This document shows, piece by piece, positions 9,605-20,264 of a stretch of DNA of 64,000 nucleotides (position 1 is its first letter; each line of letters starts with the position of its first letter). Under the pieces are notes generated by a model that was given only the letters and a program-made list of their open reading frames with translations, was not told where the DNA came from and did no database searches. Origin of the DNA: Stentor coeruleus (Eukaryota > Ciliophora > Heterotrichea > Heterotrichida > Stentoridae); contig MPUH01000121.1 in NCBI GenBank assembly GCA_001970955.1, positions 1-64,000 on the forward strand, in the 5' to 3' direction. The translations under genes and the position numbers were made by a program.

Positions 9605-10859
9605 GAAAAATATTACTTTTTTTGGATAATAGGCTAGATGGAAATAAAATAATTTAAGATATGGATATAGAATAGTTATTTTATGATATTGGATATTGTT
9701 ATAGGTTTTATTTTTAGTTTTTTAGATAATAATTTAAAGATTTGTATTTTGTAATGGGTTGCATAAGTTTTGAGATTTTATTTGGCTTTTCTTTGCAATT
9801 TAATGGCAAATTAGTAATTTTTGTGTATAGGAAGGACTTTTTGTTATAGGAATTATTGTAGGAAGTATTATTTTATTAAAATTATCAGTTTTTTTTGTTG
9901 GTATAATCATAAAATAGGTTTTAAAATTCAATATGCTGCAAATTTATAATAAAATATATTAGTGATTTAAACTGATAATCAAAGCAAAATTTCAATATCA
10001 TTTTGAAATCATATGCGAAAAAATCTTGTTTATATTGTAATGATTCCAAGAAAAACAATTTCTATAAGTTGGAAATTATAACTATTGAACTAAAAGCTTA
10101 CCAGTCACTTTGCTTTAATAAAAAATATCGTATTTAAAATGCATATTTCACAAAAATAGGTTAACTTAATAAATTTTATTTGATTTAACTATATTTTTAT
10201 GATTTTTGTATAAATTCGTATTTATTCCTTTCTTAATAGCTGACTTCATAATCTTTTCATACTTAAAAATAAACTAACAAGGTTTTTTATTTTACTAGTA
10301 TAAAAATTATCTAAAACATGCTTCTCTATAAGCTTCTCAAAATAGTCTCTCTTAAGTGAAATCATTTATAAATTCTATGATAAATCTACTAAAAGCTATT
10401 TAATATATAAATCTAATCCAATCTATTATTACATAAACATAAATTTAGTAATTTTTATAATAAAGTCCTATAAAGTGTTTTTTAAATACTTTAGATTTTT
10501 GATTAGATTAATAAATCGTCCCCCGATTAGGGACCAAGCTCCTTTTTTGTAGTTCGCTTTCTTGTTGTGTAAATGCTTTCTATAAAGTTTTTGATTAAGT
10601 TGTCAATGTTTTTTGCTTTTTTGGTAGTTTTTCTTTAATGATTTTTTCAAATTTTGTGATGTAGAGCACTATTTCATGTAATTTTAAGTCTTTAAGTTTT
10701 AAATACTTTAGAATAAATAATATTTCTCCTGATTACTTAAATTAATAAATCTTCAACACTAGTCATTTATATATTACAATATACCTAGAAAAAAATATCA
10801 TAAAAAACTCTCTATTTATGTAAATCTAAAAAATGCTCTTATGGCTTTATATAAAATAA
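9605..10859. other. Long AT-rich intergenic stretch with a small GC-rich patch
   Basis: Most of it is featureless A+T. Around 10510-10560 a C/G-rich patch contains the inverted pair gtccc and gggac around a 7-nt loop, followed by a T run. Two partly similar blocks (aaatactttaga, and attaataaatc) occur near 10480-10520 and 10695-10750. No gene is seen. Confidence 0.55.
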
Positions 10860-12304
10860 ATGGAAGGAGAGAACTTATTTGCTCATGTGCAATATGTAGC
10901 TCCACCATCTATTCCAGAACTTGCTAAACGTTGTTTTTTAGATCCTTCACCAGAAAAAGTTAATTTAACACAAGGTGCATATCGTACTAACGAAGGAAAT
11001 CCTTATGTTTTCAATTCAGTAAAAGAAGCAGAAAGAAGAATATTATCTGACCCGAATTGTAACAAAGAATACACTCAGCCTCCAGGTTTAGACATTTTCC
11101 GTAATCTATCATCTGAATTTATTCTAGGAAAATCATCCCCTGCTTTATTAGAAGAACGTGTTGTAACTTATCAAACAATTTCTGGTACTGGAGCTCTTAA
11201 AATAGGTCTTGAGTTTTTAAAAACTCATTTGAATCCTCCAGCAGTTTATGTTAGTGACCCAACATGGCCAAATCATGGTCCTATAGTTGAAAAAATTGGA
11301 ATCCCATTAAGAACATATCCATATTGGAACCAAACAAAGTGTGAAATGGAATTTGATAGTATTATAAGCACTTTATCATCTGCTCCAAAAAACTCTGTGA
11401 TTATTCTTCATGCTTGTGCTCATAATCCTACTGGTATTGATCCTACTAGGGAACAATGGGAAATTATTGAACAGGTTATGAAGGAAAAACAATTAATACC
11501 ATTTTTTGATGCGGCTTATTTAGGATGGGCTACTGGTGATTATGATAATGATGCTTATGTTGTAAGAAAATTTATAAATGACGGTTTTCAGTGTTTTATA
11601 AGTCAAAGTTTCGCTAAAAACATGGGAATCTATGCAGAACGAATTGGAGCTTTACACGTTATATGTGCTAATAAAGAAACAGCTGTAGCTGTTCATAGCA
11701 ATATATATGGAATTGTTTTCACAATGTATCTTAATCCACCAATTCATGGTGCGCTTATTGTTACTAAAATTCTTTCTGATTCAGAACTAACTGAACAATG
11801 GAAAACTGAATTAAGGTCAATAGTTCAAAGACTAAAATCACCAATTCATGGTGCGCTTATTGTTACTAAAATTCTTTCTGACTCAGAACTAACTGAACAA
11901 TGGAAAACTGAATTAAGGTCAATAGTTCAAAGACTAAAAGATATAAGAGTTTGCCTTGTTAATGAATTAAAAGCTCTAAATATTTCAAGCGACTTTAGCT
12001 TTGTTGCAAATGGTACAGGCATGTTTAGTCTATTAAATCTTACACCAGAGAAGATATAAGAGTTTGCCTTGTTAATGAATTAAAAGCTCTAAATATTTCA
12101 AGCGACTTTAGCTTTATTGCAAATGGTACAGGTATGTTTAGTTTATTAAATCTTACACCAGAACAATGCGAAAAACTCTTAAATAATAGAAAATGTTATC
12201 TTCCGCCTTCAGGAAGAATTGCTGTATGCGGAATAAATACAAGCAATGTTGCGTATTTAGCGAAATCAATAAAAGAAGTAGTAGATGCGCCTAAAGAGGA
12301 TTAA
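10860..12304 (+). CDS. Aspartate aminotransferase, disrupted by tandem duplications
   Basis: This is a class I PLP aminotransferase of the AspAT I-alpha type. Visible motifs are INLxQGAYRTNEGNPYV-like (VNLTQGAYRTNEGNPY), HACAHNPTG, FFDAAYLGWATGD and the PLP lysine in SQSFAKNMGIYAERIG (K253). It interconverts aspartate/2-oxoglutarate and oxaloacetate/glutamate. No targeting peptide is evident, so it is probably cytosolic. A 102-bp in-frame duplication (11737-11939) doubles 34 residues, and a following 113-bp duplication (11940-12162) shifts the frame and creates a stop at 12057-12059. The second copy continues in another frame with the true C terminus (TPEQCEKLLNNRKCYLP ... PKED) to the TAA at 12302-12304. 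With one copy of each unit the protein would be 409 residues, the normal family length. That suggests the duplications are assembly or haplotype artefacts. Confidence 0.9.
11737..11939. repeat. 102-bp tandem duplication in the aminotransferase gene
   Basis: Bases 11737-11837 match 11839-11939 with one substitution (gattcag versus gactcag). It is in frame and repeats PIHGALIVTKILSDSELTEQ and the residues after it. The single synonymous difference is what two alleles would show. Confidence 0.9.
11940..12162. repeat. 113-bp-period tandem duplication at the aminotransferase 3' end
   Basis: Bases 11940-12049 match 12053-12162 with three substitutions. The period is not a multiple of three, so the first copy runs into a stop. 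It directly abuts the 102-bp duplication. Confidence 0.9.
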
Positions 12305-12333
12305 ATTAGGTTTAGTTTAATATAGGGTTTTAA

Positions 12334-13899
12334 TTATGAACGGCTTTTTCTTTTAACATGAACATTTCTCGATGGTTTCGCTGCTTGTTTTGTTTTAGCT
12401 TGGGCTTCTTTGAAGTGTTCAAAATCATACTCTTTATCAATATTCTGTTCAAGAGTAAACCTTTTTTTCAAAGGTCTAACTACACTTGTATCTAGAACAT
12501 AGTTTTCCATATATTCTTTAAAAGGTTTAAATGTTCCTCCAATCCTACACATTAAATTTCCATTGAAAAGCATTAAGCTCAATTTCCTATGCCCATAGAT
12601 ATACATTTGTTCTTTATCTCTTATAAGTGGTTCAAGTAAATTCAAAGATTTCGCATGAAATCGAACAGACTCATCTAATTCATCTATTATAGATATTGAT
12701 GAATTCTGAGATTCTCTAGTATCTGACTCACATGGACGATTTCTTAACTGTCGATGCATACTTGTTATGATTTGGTCTTTTTCTACAAGTTTTGCTTCAT
12801 AAAATTCTTTACTGTAAGAATTTGCTAAGATTTTTTCAAGCTCTGCTATGTTTTTTCTAAGAAATGCTACTTCTTTTAGTAAAGGAGCAGGATTAACAGT
12901 TTCAATTTCTTTTAATAAGCTTTCATTATTTTCTTTAAGGGTTTTATTTTCAAGTTCAAACTTAGAGTTTTCGCTTCTCAATCTTAGAATTTCCTCTTGG
13001 GCAAGATGGGCTTCTTTTTCTTTTTCATTAACAAGCTCAATTAGTGAATCTTCTCTTTCCTTACTTCTTTTAACTAAATCTCTATGATTTTCAAACATTT
13101 TAACAAACTTCATATCATATTCTGCAACTCTTGCAGCTTGAATTTCTTGAAGTTTGCATACTTGTTGATATTTAAGATTTAAATCATCTAGCATGGTCTT
13201 ATAATTTGGAGGGTCTTTAAACAGTTCAAAGCTTTGCCGATCCTGTGATTCATTCAAAGCTGATATTTCTGGTTCCCATATTTTATGAAGCCTTTCACTA
13301 GTATCCATCTCACTAATTTCATGATGTTCTTCTTCCCTAATACTACTCTGATCTAAAAATTCACTCTCTAAACTTTCTAAAAACTCTTGAGTATTACATT
13401 GATTATCTATAGGTTCACTCATTTGACTAATCTCATGAATTTCTTGAGAAGGTAATGGTTCATCTCTAAAATCATCACAAAGTTTTATTTCAGGCATAAT
13501 TTCTTCACTTTCACTTACAGAAAGACTAGAATCCTCTGATATTTCCCCACTTTCTTCTATTATATGCAATGCTTTAGATTTACATAGAACTATCAAAAAT
13601 CTTGGAGCTGATGTTTCTTCTGGAAGTGTCTCTATAAAATCATTTGATTCAAGTAATGGAAGCCATTGTGCGCCATCGTCTTGGAATAATGAAAGCTTTA
13701 AAGATATGCTTCTTGTTAAAGATACTGATTCAAAAACAAAACGAAAGATCCCTTTGCCGCTAAGTTGTATTGGTTTGTGTGATGATTTTGCAATAAACTC
13801 ATCTAGGAGCTTATCGTTTGAGAAAAGTTTGCAAGTTATTTCTTCGTTGCTGAAGCCGTCAACACGGATTATTTTACCTTCAAATGAATCTTTCAGCAT
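12334..13899 (-). CDS. C2-like N-terminal domain and coiled-coil protein
   Basis: A 521-residue protein. Residues 1-110 alternate beta strands (GKIIRVDGFSNEEITCKLF, GKGIFRFVFESV, SISLKLSLFQDD, RFLIVLCKSKAL) and look like a C2-type sandwich without obvious calcium-binding aspartates. An acidic Ser/Glu-rich linker follows (about 115-210), then a coiled coil of about 150 residues (225-375). The C terminus is basic (RNVHVKRKSRS). This layout resembles ciliary or basal-body C2/coiled-coil proteins, but the family is not identified. It converges on the aminotransferase gene with about 30 bp between stops. Confidence 0.65.
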   Translation of the reverse strand: MLKDSFEGKIIRVDGFSNEEITCKLFSNDKLLDEFIAKSSHKPIQLSGKGIFRFVFESVSLTRSISLKLSLFQDDGAQWLPLLESNDFIETLPEETSAPRFLIVLCKSKALHIIEESGEISEDSSLSVSESEEIMPEIKLCDDFRDEPLPSQEIHEISQMSEPIDNQCNTQEFLESLESEFLDQSSIREEEHHEISEMDTSERLHKIWEPEISALNESQDRQSFELFKDPPNYKTMLDDLNLKYQQVCKLQEIQAARVAEYDMKFVKMFENHRDLVKRSKEREDSLIELVNEKEKEAHLAQEEILRLRSENSKFELENKTLKENNESLLKEIETVNPAPLLKEVAFLRKNIAELEKILANSYSKEFYEAKLVEKDQIITSMHRQLRNRPCESDTRESQNSSISIIDELDESVRFHAKSLNLLEPLIRDKEQMYIYGHRKLSLMLFNGNLMCRIGGTFKPFKEYMENYVLDTSVVRPLKKRFTLEQNIDKEYDFEHFKEAQAKTKQAAKPSRNVHVKRKSRS

Positions 13900-14397
13900 T
13901 TTTTTTTGGTAATAAAAGGATTTGCATTGGGATAATTAGTGAAAAAATTATGGAATTTATATTGAAAGGGTTTTAGGATGTTTGATTAGTTATTTTTTGT
14001 AGTAATAAATTATGGAAAGGAGGAATTTTTCATAGTTAACGAGATAATTTGTTTAATTTTGAAATAAGAAAAGGCTTTGATTTTTTTTTGATGATGGTAT
14101 TAACGAATTTTAAATTAGTAAAGGTAATATTTTTAATACTCATATGATAAAAAAGTACTTTTCTAAAGCTGTAATTATTAATTTATATGAAATAATCATT
14201 TTTTTTATGTTATAAATACTTGAAATATATATATAAGATTTTATACGAAATCAAATTAAGCCAAAGAAGTTGAGAATATTTTTATAATAGTTTTAAAGGT
14301 GTATAATTTGAAGATTTTGATAGATTTGACATAAAAATTAACTAATTGTTGTATGGAGTCTAAATAATAAATAGACTAAGTGAAGAACGTTGTAATA
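13900..14397. other. Divergent intergenic region
   Basis: It lies between the starts of two divergent genes and should hold both 5' flanks. It is G-rich on the + strand near the minus-strand start, as at other such starts. No specific site is identified. Confidence 0.5.
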
Positions 14398-14901
14398 ATG
14401 TGGAGACCTTTTGCCAGCGATTTTGTCACGCATACATATGAAGGATTTAGAAAGAAATACGATAAAGTTTGGACCGCAAAACCTATCCAGACCCGAGACA
14501 CTAATGAAAAATTTGACCCAAAAAATCAGCATCCATACAAATTAGCATTTGAAGAAATCGAAAGACGCCAAAAAGACTTAGAAAACTTACAGACTAAAGT
14601 TATTGAACAGAGAAAGCAAATAAAACAACGTGATGCAGTTTTTTCTGACAACCAGAAATTGAAAGTCTTAGTTCAAAAAGAAGAAGATGATATTGAAAAA
14701 AACAAACGGAAGAAAGTTGTATTAAAAATAAGAACTATGGCTTCAAATAAAATACAAAGACATAAAAGCTGTAACAGTCAAGAATATTATGATAATACTT
14801 TTGGCTTAACAACTTTGGATAAGAATATAGGTTTTTCAAAAAATGATATAACTGATAGTAAAAGCAATACATATGGAAAAAACTTTAGAATCAAATTGTA
14901 A
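14398..14901 (+). CDS. Hypothetical coiled-coil protein
   Basis: The frame is open from 14380, but the first ATG is at 14398 (MWRPFASDFVTHTYEGF), giving 167 residues. The middle (about 50-105) is a charged coiled coil (FEEIERRQKDLENLQTKV). The rest is basic and Ser/Asn-rich. No family recognised; the size and composition fit a small cytoskeletal protein, but that is a guess. Confidence 0.55.
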   Translation: MWRPFASDFVTHTYEGFRKKYDKVWTAKPIQTRDTNEKFDPKNQHPYKLAFEEIERRQKDLENLQTKVIEQRKQIKQRDAVFSDNQKLKVLVQKEEDDIEKNKRKKVVLKIRTMASNKIQRHKSCNSQEYYDNTFGLTTLDKNIGFSKNDITDSKSNTYGKNFRIKL

Positions 14902-15220
14902 TAAAGTATTGAACATATGTGAAATAAGTTAATATTTATATACATTTGAATTATTTTTTAGGCCTTGAGTAAATTTTTAGAGTTGTTTTAAAATTATTAT
15001 GTTTAGGGCAATTTCAAAGCTTTAATGTGATTAGAAGTTTTAATTTTCTAAAGGTTTATGTCGTTTTGCTAGATTTATTAATCTTTCGTAGGCTCATTCT
15101 AAAAATATTTTCCAGTATTAAAACCAAAAACTCAAAACAAAAACCCAACTTCAATCATCTTTCAATTCTCAAAACTATCATCACATCTTATAATCCTAAC
15201 ATAAATTTATAATTACTAAA
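14902..15220. other. Intergenic
   Basis: The last 150 bases before the next start are A/C-rich, as in other 5' flanks here. A short open frame lacks coding character. Nothing else is seen. Confidence 0.55.
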
Positions 15221-15625
15221 ATGATTAAGAAAGATAATAGAAGAATTGTTCAAAGTGCATATAGTACTGAAACCCATAAAGATGTTATTTCATTCAGAAA
15301 CGAGCCAGAAACCAGATTCAAAACAGAAATGTGTCGAAATTGGGAAACTGGCAGCTGCGAATATGGGGAAAAGTGCTTTTTTGCTCATGGGCAAAAAGAA
15401 CTGAGGGACAAGAACGGAGTAAGGACAATGAAAGACCAAAAATGCGAAAATTTTTTCAAGCTTGGATATTGCCTAAGTGGAAGTAAATGCCAATATAGTC
15501 ATTCAGAAGATGCTTCAGGAAATTATTTATCTACATCAAAAAACAGCCCACAAACCAATTTCCAAGACAAAATTAACCCCCCAGCCTTTATAGATCTTGA
15601 AAGCCGGAATCTTTACAGGTCATAA
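15221..15625 (+). CDS. Tandem CCCH zinc finger protein (TTP/TIS11-like)
   Basis: A 134-residue protein with two CCCH fingers. The first (about residues 45-64, [19 protein letters not shown]) has spacing C-x7-C-x5-C-x3-H; the second (about 82-101, [20 protein letters not shown]) has C-x8-C-x5-C-x3-H. A lead-in FKTEMC resembles the TTP-family YKTELC. Such pairs bind AU-rich single-stranded RNA and often control mRNA decay or translation. The first finger is one residue short of the TTP spacing. In this very AT-rich genome the RNA targets may be broad; that is inference. Confidence 0.85.
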   Translation: MIKKDNRRIVQSAYSTETHKDVISFRNEPETRFKTEMCRNWETGSCEYGEKCFFAHGQKELRDKNGVRTMKDQKCENFFKLGYCLSGSKCQYSHSEDASGNYLSTSKNSPQTNFQDKINPPAFIDLESRNLYRS

Positions 15626-15688
15626 TTAAACTTAATCGAATCTTACCAATCCTAAATCTCATATTTAAAACCATTATCAAATACTTAC

Positions 15689-17155
15689 TTAATTTTCAAA
15701 AATCTCATAATAATTTTCAAGTATATTAACGCATTTTGAATACACTTCTGGGTTGTTATGAGTTTGTAATCTATCAAGGATCATATAACATCCTTCTTTA
15801 TATAAATTTTCTATATCGGCAATGCTACAAATTTTTTCATATGCATTTAATAAATGTAATATGCATTCACTTAATATAATATGTTCAAGTGCTTGAGATA
15901 TTTTCTTTAGATAATGAATTGAAAATAAATATTCTAAGGTTTCTTTTTTGCAAGTTATTGTTAGATTGAATATATAATAAGCAGCTTCTTTTTGGATTTG
16001 TTCTTCATTTGATAAGATTCCATTAAGAGATTTGAGGAATATTGGGTGTTTTATAAGTATTAGAATTTGATTAGGATTACCAGCAGCTATATTGCATAGG
16101 ATGAAGAATGCTTGAACAATTTCTTCGTTTTTTTTATTAGATATAAGCACTTGATCAAGTAAATCAAGGATATTAAGCTCAATAAGAACTTGTAAAAAAT
16201 CGTCACTTCCACAAGAAATATTTGCGCTTAATTTTAGTATATCAAGACGTAGATCATCTATTTCCCACATATCAAGACACTTATGTAAAAGTTTGGTCTC
16301 TATTATTTTTAAAATCTTTTTTTCATCATTACGAGCAACAACTGCTAAGCACTGAATGATTTCTGTTTTAACCAAATTATAAGGACTATTTAAAAGTTTT
16401 CCTGATATTTCCAATATATCATCAATATCTTTATCTTGTAACAAATTTTCATAATGTGCAGCATTTTTCAAAGTCCAACCAATAATCTGTAAAGATGGAA
16501 GATTTAAATCTTCTGTCACACATCTTAAAGCGATTTGGAAGAAATTTTTATTAATGATTTCAAAGAAAATCTCTTGGTTTTCACTCATAAGGTTGCCTAA
16601 TATCCAAAAAAGGTTTTCATAAAGGTCTTTTTGTTGGTTTTCAAGCTCTTTGAAGACTAGTGGTATAACTTGAGCTTGTAAAAGCATATCTGTAGAAGTA
16701 CTAGACCCTGAGGCTATATTGCAAATAATACAATAAACTACAGATCGAAGTTCGATATTTGTATTTGGACTTGTAAAAGGGATGATAAGATTTATTAATT
16801 CACTTATTGATTGTTCTTCTCTTAGAATTGGGTATTGCATTATATGCGCGTTTAATCTTTCTAACATTTCTTGATGGTTTTGAATATAAGGATTTTTAAG
16901 AGCTTCGATCATTTCATGGGTGTCTAGCTCCATTTCTTCAAAATCATTGTCTAATTCTTCAGAAGAGTCAGTCGGCCCCATATATGCGTCAATTGGATAT
17001 TTGTTTGTTGAAGGTGTGAATTTATCACGCATTTTTTCTATGTGGGCTTTTCTTTTGGATTTACGCAAATCGATTGCAAATTTGTGCCTTTTTTCAGAGT
17101 TTTTTTCTGTGTCAAATTTTTGGAAATTTTTTTGCCTTTTGTTAAAAGTTTCCAT
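15689..17155 (-). CDS. Importin alpha (karyopherin alpha)
   Basis: A 488-residue protein. The N terminus carries a basic importin-beta-binding region (RHKFAIDLRKSKRKAHIEKM, about 24-43), then an acidic linker, then ARM repeats from about residue 85 to the end, with typical helices such as LFWILGNLMSENQEIFF and IIGWTLKNAAHYENLL. In the family, the W-x3-N ladder binds nuclear localisation signals. Here WILGN and WTLKN are kept, but several other repeats lack the W/N pair, so the protein is divergent and may recognise a narrower set of cargoes. It shuttles between cytoplasm and nucleus with importin beta. The ATG lies in an AATAATATGG context. Confidence 0.85.
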   Translation of the reverse strand: METFNKRQKNFQKFDTEKNSEKRHKFAIDLRKSKRKAHIEKMRDKFTPSTNKYPIDAYMGPTDSSEELDNDFEEMELDTHEMIEALKNPYIQNHQEMLERLNAHIMQYPILREEQSISELINLIIPFTSPNTNIELRSVVYCIICNIASGSSTSTDMLLQAQVIPLVFKELENQQKDLYENLFWILGNLMSENQEIFFEIINKNFFQIALRCVTEDLNLPSLQIIGWTLKNAAHYENLLQDKDIDDILEISGKLLNSPYNLVKTEIIQCLAVVARNDEKKILKIIETKLLHKCLDMWEIDDLRLDILKLSANISCGSDDFLQVLIELNILDLLDQVLISNKKNEEIVQAFFILCNIAAGNPNQILILIKHPIFLKSLNGILSNEEQIQKEAAYYIFNLTITCKKETLEYLFSIHYLKKISQALEHIILSECILHLLNAYEKICSIADIENLYKEGCYMILDRLQTHNNPEVYSKCVNILENYYEIFEN

Positions 17156-17574
17156 ATTATTCTAAGAAAGGAAAAATTTAGAAATTGATTAGAAGTGGGA
17201 TAAAGTTTTTAGTTAAAGATCATAAGTTGTTGTATATTTTTTATAATTTTAAGGATGTATGCTAGTTTTGTATATACTGTAGAATAGGATATGAAGTAAA
17301 GAATATGAGGAAGTTGAATTGAATAATATAAGAGAAGAGAAGATATGGAGTGAGGAATAATTTGTAATTATTGAAGAAGGGATATAAAATCTTATCGTAT
17401 AAATTGTTTAAGGGGATTATGTTTTATATAAAAAATAATTTTATGAAATAATTAAAGCTGGAAATTTAGAAAGTGTGTTAGGTATTTTAATCAAATTGAC
17501 GATTTCTAATTTTACATTTGCATATAAAAAGCAATAAATCAAGTTTATTCTTTCAAAATTAAATGTGAATAATT
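17156..17574. other. Divergent intergenic region
   Basis: It separates the importin alpha start from the TPR/IQ gene start. The + strand is G-rich near the minus gene start and less so near the plus start. No motif beyond composition. Confidence 0.5.
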
Positions 17575-18789
17575 ATGGCAAAACTAATAAAGGAAATCGA
17601 AAACCTTCTGTTATGCAGTGAACTGAAAAAAGCTAATCTCATGTTATCATCTCTATTTGCCCGTGCTAAAAATCCTATTACAATTATAGAAACCCTATAT
17701 CAACTAGGTAAGGATTTAATAAACAAAAACTATATATCAGAAGCAACATTATTACTAAGATCTCTAAAAGATTATACTCTAGGGACAAATGAATCTCTTT
17801 TATTAACTGATGTTAAAAATCTATTATCTTATTGTTATCGGTTAAAGAAAAAAATCCCAGAAGCACTTAAAGAATGTAAAGATTGTATAAATATATGCAG
17901 AGCGGAAAATGATTTGATAATGAGACTTCCTGTTTTACATTTGAATATGTCTGCTGTTTATCGTGAAGATTTAAAAGATTATCGTAAAGCTATGTTTCAT
18001 GCTGAAAAAGCTTATGAAGTTTCGCAGGTATTAATTTCTGAAGACCCAAATAATATATCAAATAACCGACATCTGGCAGTGAGTATTTTAGTTATGGGTC
18101 AGTTAGAAGAAACTTTTAATAATAAAGAAGCGGCGGTTTTGTGGTACTCGCAAGGAATAGAAATGGACAATTTAGATAATGAATTGGCAAAACAATTCAA
18201 GTCAAGGCTCTACGGGATTACGTTTAACAAAAAAAAGTCTAAAAGCCTGAAAAAAAGAAGTACCAGTAGCAGACAATCTACAAGAAGTGAAAGGAGGACA
18301 TGGGTAAAAAGTAAAATATACAATATGCCTGATCATTCTATAATCTCTTCAACTACAAATTATTCACAGTTTTCAACTGTAAACACTAGATCAACAAAAA
18401 AGAAAGAATATAATATCGAAGCGATAATAAAAATACAAAGTTTTATCAGAATGGCTCTTGAGAAATTTCGATATGAAAGAAATAGGGATATTTATAATTA
18501 CTTTGCTTATACTAAAAAGAGTATATCTAGTGGTTTGTATTTTATATCAGTTTATCGTAACATTGGCATGCAAAAGCATAAATTTATGATGAAAAGATTG
18601 GCATCAACTATTTATATTGAAGCTTATCCATTAACATTTAAAGGAAAATCTCAGCAAATCAGTTTTGAACTTAATGAAATATGTAGAATTCTTAATATCG
18701 AAGCTAGGGAAATTGTTTTGAAATCTCATTTGAATGAACTGATTTCAAAAATTGATATAATTGATGGCAAGTTGATTCTAGCTACTTAA
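17575..18789 (+). CDS. TPR-repeat protein with an IQ motif
   Basis: A 404-residue protein. Residues about 1-215 are helical hairpins of TPR type (for example ALKECKDCINICRAENDLI and NNKEAAVLWYSQGIEMDN). A basic Ser-rich linker follows, then an IQ motif near residue 285 (IIKIQSFIRMALEKFRYERN) expected to bind calmodulin or a centrin, and a C-terminal globular part. TPR units bind partner proteins and the IQ motif suggests calcium-linked control; in ciliates many such proteins sit on cilia or the contractile cortex, which is inference only. No orthologue is recognised. Confidence 0.7.
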   Translation: MAKLIKEIENLLLCSELKKANLMLSSLFARAKNPITIIETLYQLGKDLINKNYISEATLLLRSLKDYTLGTNESLLLTDVKNLLSYCYRLKKKIPEALKECKDCINICRAENDLIMRLPVLHLNMSAVYREDLKDYRKAMFHAEKAYEVSQVLISEDPNNISNNRHLAVSILVMGQLEETFNNKEAAVLWYSQGIEMDNLDNELAKQFKSRLYGITFNKKKSKSLKKRSTSSRQSTRSERRTWVKSKIYNMPDHSIISSTTNYSQFSTVNTRSTKKKEYNIEAIIKIQSFIRMALEKFRYERNRDIYNYFAYTKKSISSGLYFISVYRNIGMQKHKFMMKRLASTIYIEAYPLTFKGKSQQISFELNEICRILNIEAREIVLKSHLNELISKIDIIDGKLILAT

Positions 18790-19710
18790 ATATTCATTAT
18801 ACAATTTATTTTGGAAACTATAATATTTCATAAGATTTTTTTAACCACCTATTAATTTCCTTAAATAATTTTTACTTATACCGATCTAATTTATTTTTTC
18901 ACTTTGCTAATTATCTTTGAAATACTATTAAAAAATTAATTTTTATTATGTTAGTTTTAAAGTTCATATTAGTTATGTCATAATATTTACATTAAAGAAA
19001 TTTTATCACAAAAGTGAATTTATTTTTATATGGTTTTAAATTGCTTAAAGATTTAGATATTAATATTTAAAGGTTAAAAATCTCACATTTAAGCATACGG
19101 TAAAAAAAAATATGATATGATTTGAAAAGATAAAACTTTAGCTTAGCTAATTATATCGATCTTTATTTAAACCTACTAAAAATGGGCGATATGTGGAGTA
19201 AATTCCTAATATAAACTCTTTTTTTGGCTTTGCTTTACCCAGCATTAAGGAGTTTAAAGCTTTCTTTTATAGCAGCATAGTTATCTGCTAATTTGATTTA
19301 ATTCTTCAGTTTTAATATCTTGATTAATCCAACAGCCAACTTTCAATCTCTATCTTCCGCTCCAAAACTATAATTTATAAAATTACTGATTAACCCAATA
19401 ATAAATCACGTCAATCCAAACAACCCCTCTAGTTTTCTATCAAAAAATGTTCAACCCTCAATCCAAAACCAATAAAATATCCCATCTCTCTCCCTTATCC
19501 TATGAAAACATCTATTTCAATCAATAATATAATCTTATAACCCTTCTTTTTCCCAATCCTACCATTACCAAACATCCTCCCCACCCAAAAACCTTTACTC
19601 CATATAAAAACTCATATAAAACTTCAACAAATTTTCGATTACTAACTTATTCTTATACAATTCCCATTTACGCCTTGAACTTTATATATGGATAATAGTG
19701 GATAATAAAT
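18790..19710. other. Long intergenic region, C-rich towards the eIF5A start
   Basis: From about 19330 to 19700 the + strand is A/C-rich with almost no G, the strongest example of the 5'-flank skew in this window. Near 19232-19260 the inverted pair gcttta and taaagc could form a small stem. No gene seen. Confidence 0.55.
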
Positions 19711-20172
19711 ATGGAACACGACGAGGAAGTAGAGGTTACTGCATCCGGAGCTTCTTTAACAGTTCCAAGCCAGGTCGGCTCCCTGAAAAAGAATGGTTAC
19801 GTTTTAATCAAGGACCACCCATGCAGAATCGTCGATATGAGCGTTGCCAAAGTTGGAAAGCATGGTTCAGCCAAAGCTAAAATCACTGGAATTGATGTCT
19901 TCACTGCTAACAAGTATGAAGAAATCCACCCCACTTCCCATAATATTGATGTTCCAGTTATCACAAGGGAAGATTGGACTCTTGTTGATATTTCTAGAGA
20001 TGGATATGCTTCTTTGATGAATGATGCTGGAGATACTAAAGAAGACCTTAAAGTTCCTGATGATGAAATCGGTCAGAAGATGAAAGCCTTACTTGATGGG
20101 GGTGCAACAGTTTCCACCACAGTTTTAAGAGCTATGGGACATGAAAAGATTGTGGACTGCAAAGAAATCTAG
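19711..20172 (+). CDS. eIF5A: Translation factor eIF5A
   Basis: A 153-residue protein of normal family length. The hypusine loop is present with the modifiable lysine at K50 (AKVGKHGSAK), where most eukaryotes have TGKHGHAK. The N-terminal SH3-like barrel and the C-terminal OB fold (VPVITREDWTLVDISRDGY) are complete. eIF5A relieves ribosome stalling at poly-proline and similar motifs and aids termination, after deoxyhypusine synthase and hydroxylase act on K50. The GC-rich codon choice compared with the flanks fits high expression. No intron. Confidence 0.97.
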   Translation: MEHDEEVEVTASGASLTVPSQVGSLKKNGYVLIKDHPCRIVDMSVAKVGKHGSAKAKITGIDVFTANKYEEIHPTSHNIDVPVITREDWTLVDISRDGYASLMNDAGDTKEDLKVPDDEIGQKMKALLDGGATVSTTVLRAMGHEKIVDCKEI

Positions 20173-20264
20173 GGAAATAAATTAGTTAGACAATGTCAGC
20201 TTTATGCATTTGTATATTTATATAAGATTATATATAAAAAAAAAACTATCAAGAATAGTAATAA

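Noticed and set aside
10500-10570. Possible small nuclear RNA near the GC-rich patch
   Set aside because: No match to remembered U-RNA sequences; kept only as a composition note.
15487-15502. 16-nt intron-like gtaaatgccaatatag in the CCCH gene
   Set aside because: Removing it would destroy the second zinc finger (SGSKCQYSH), so it is coding.
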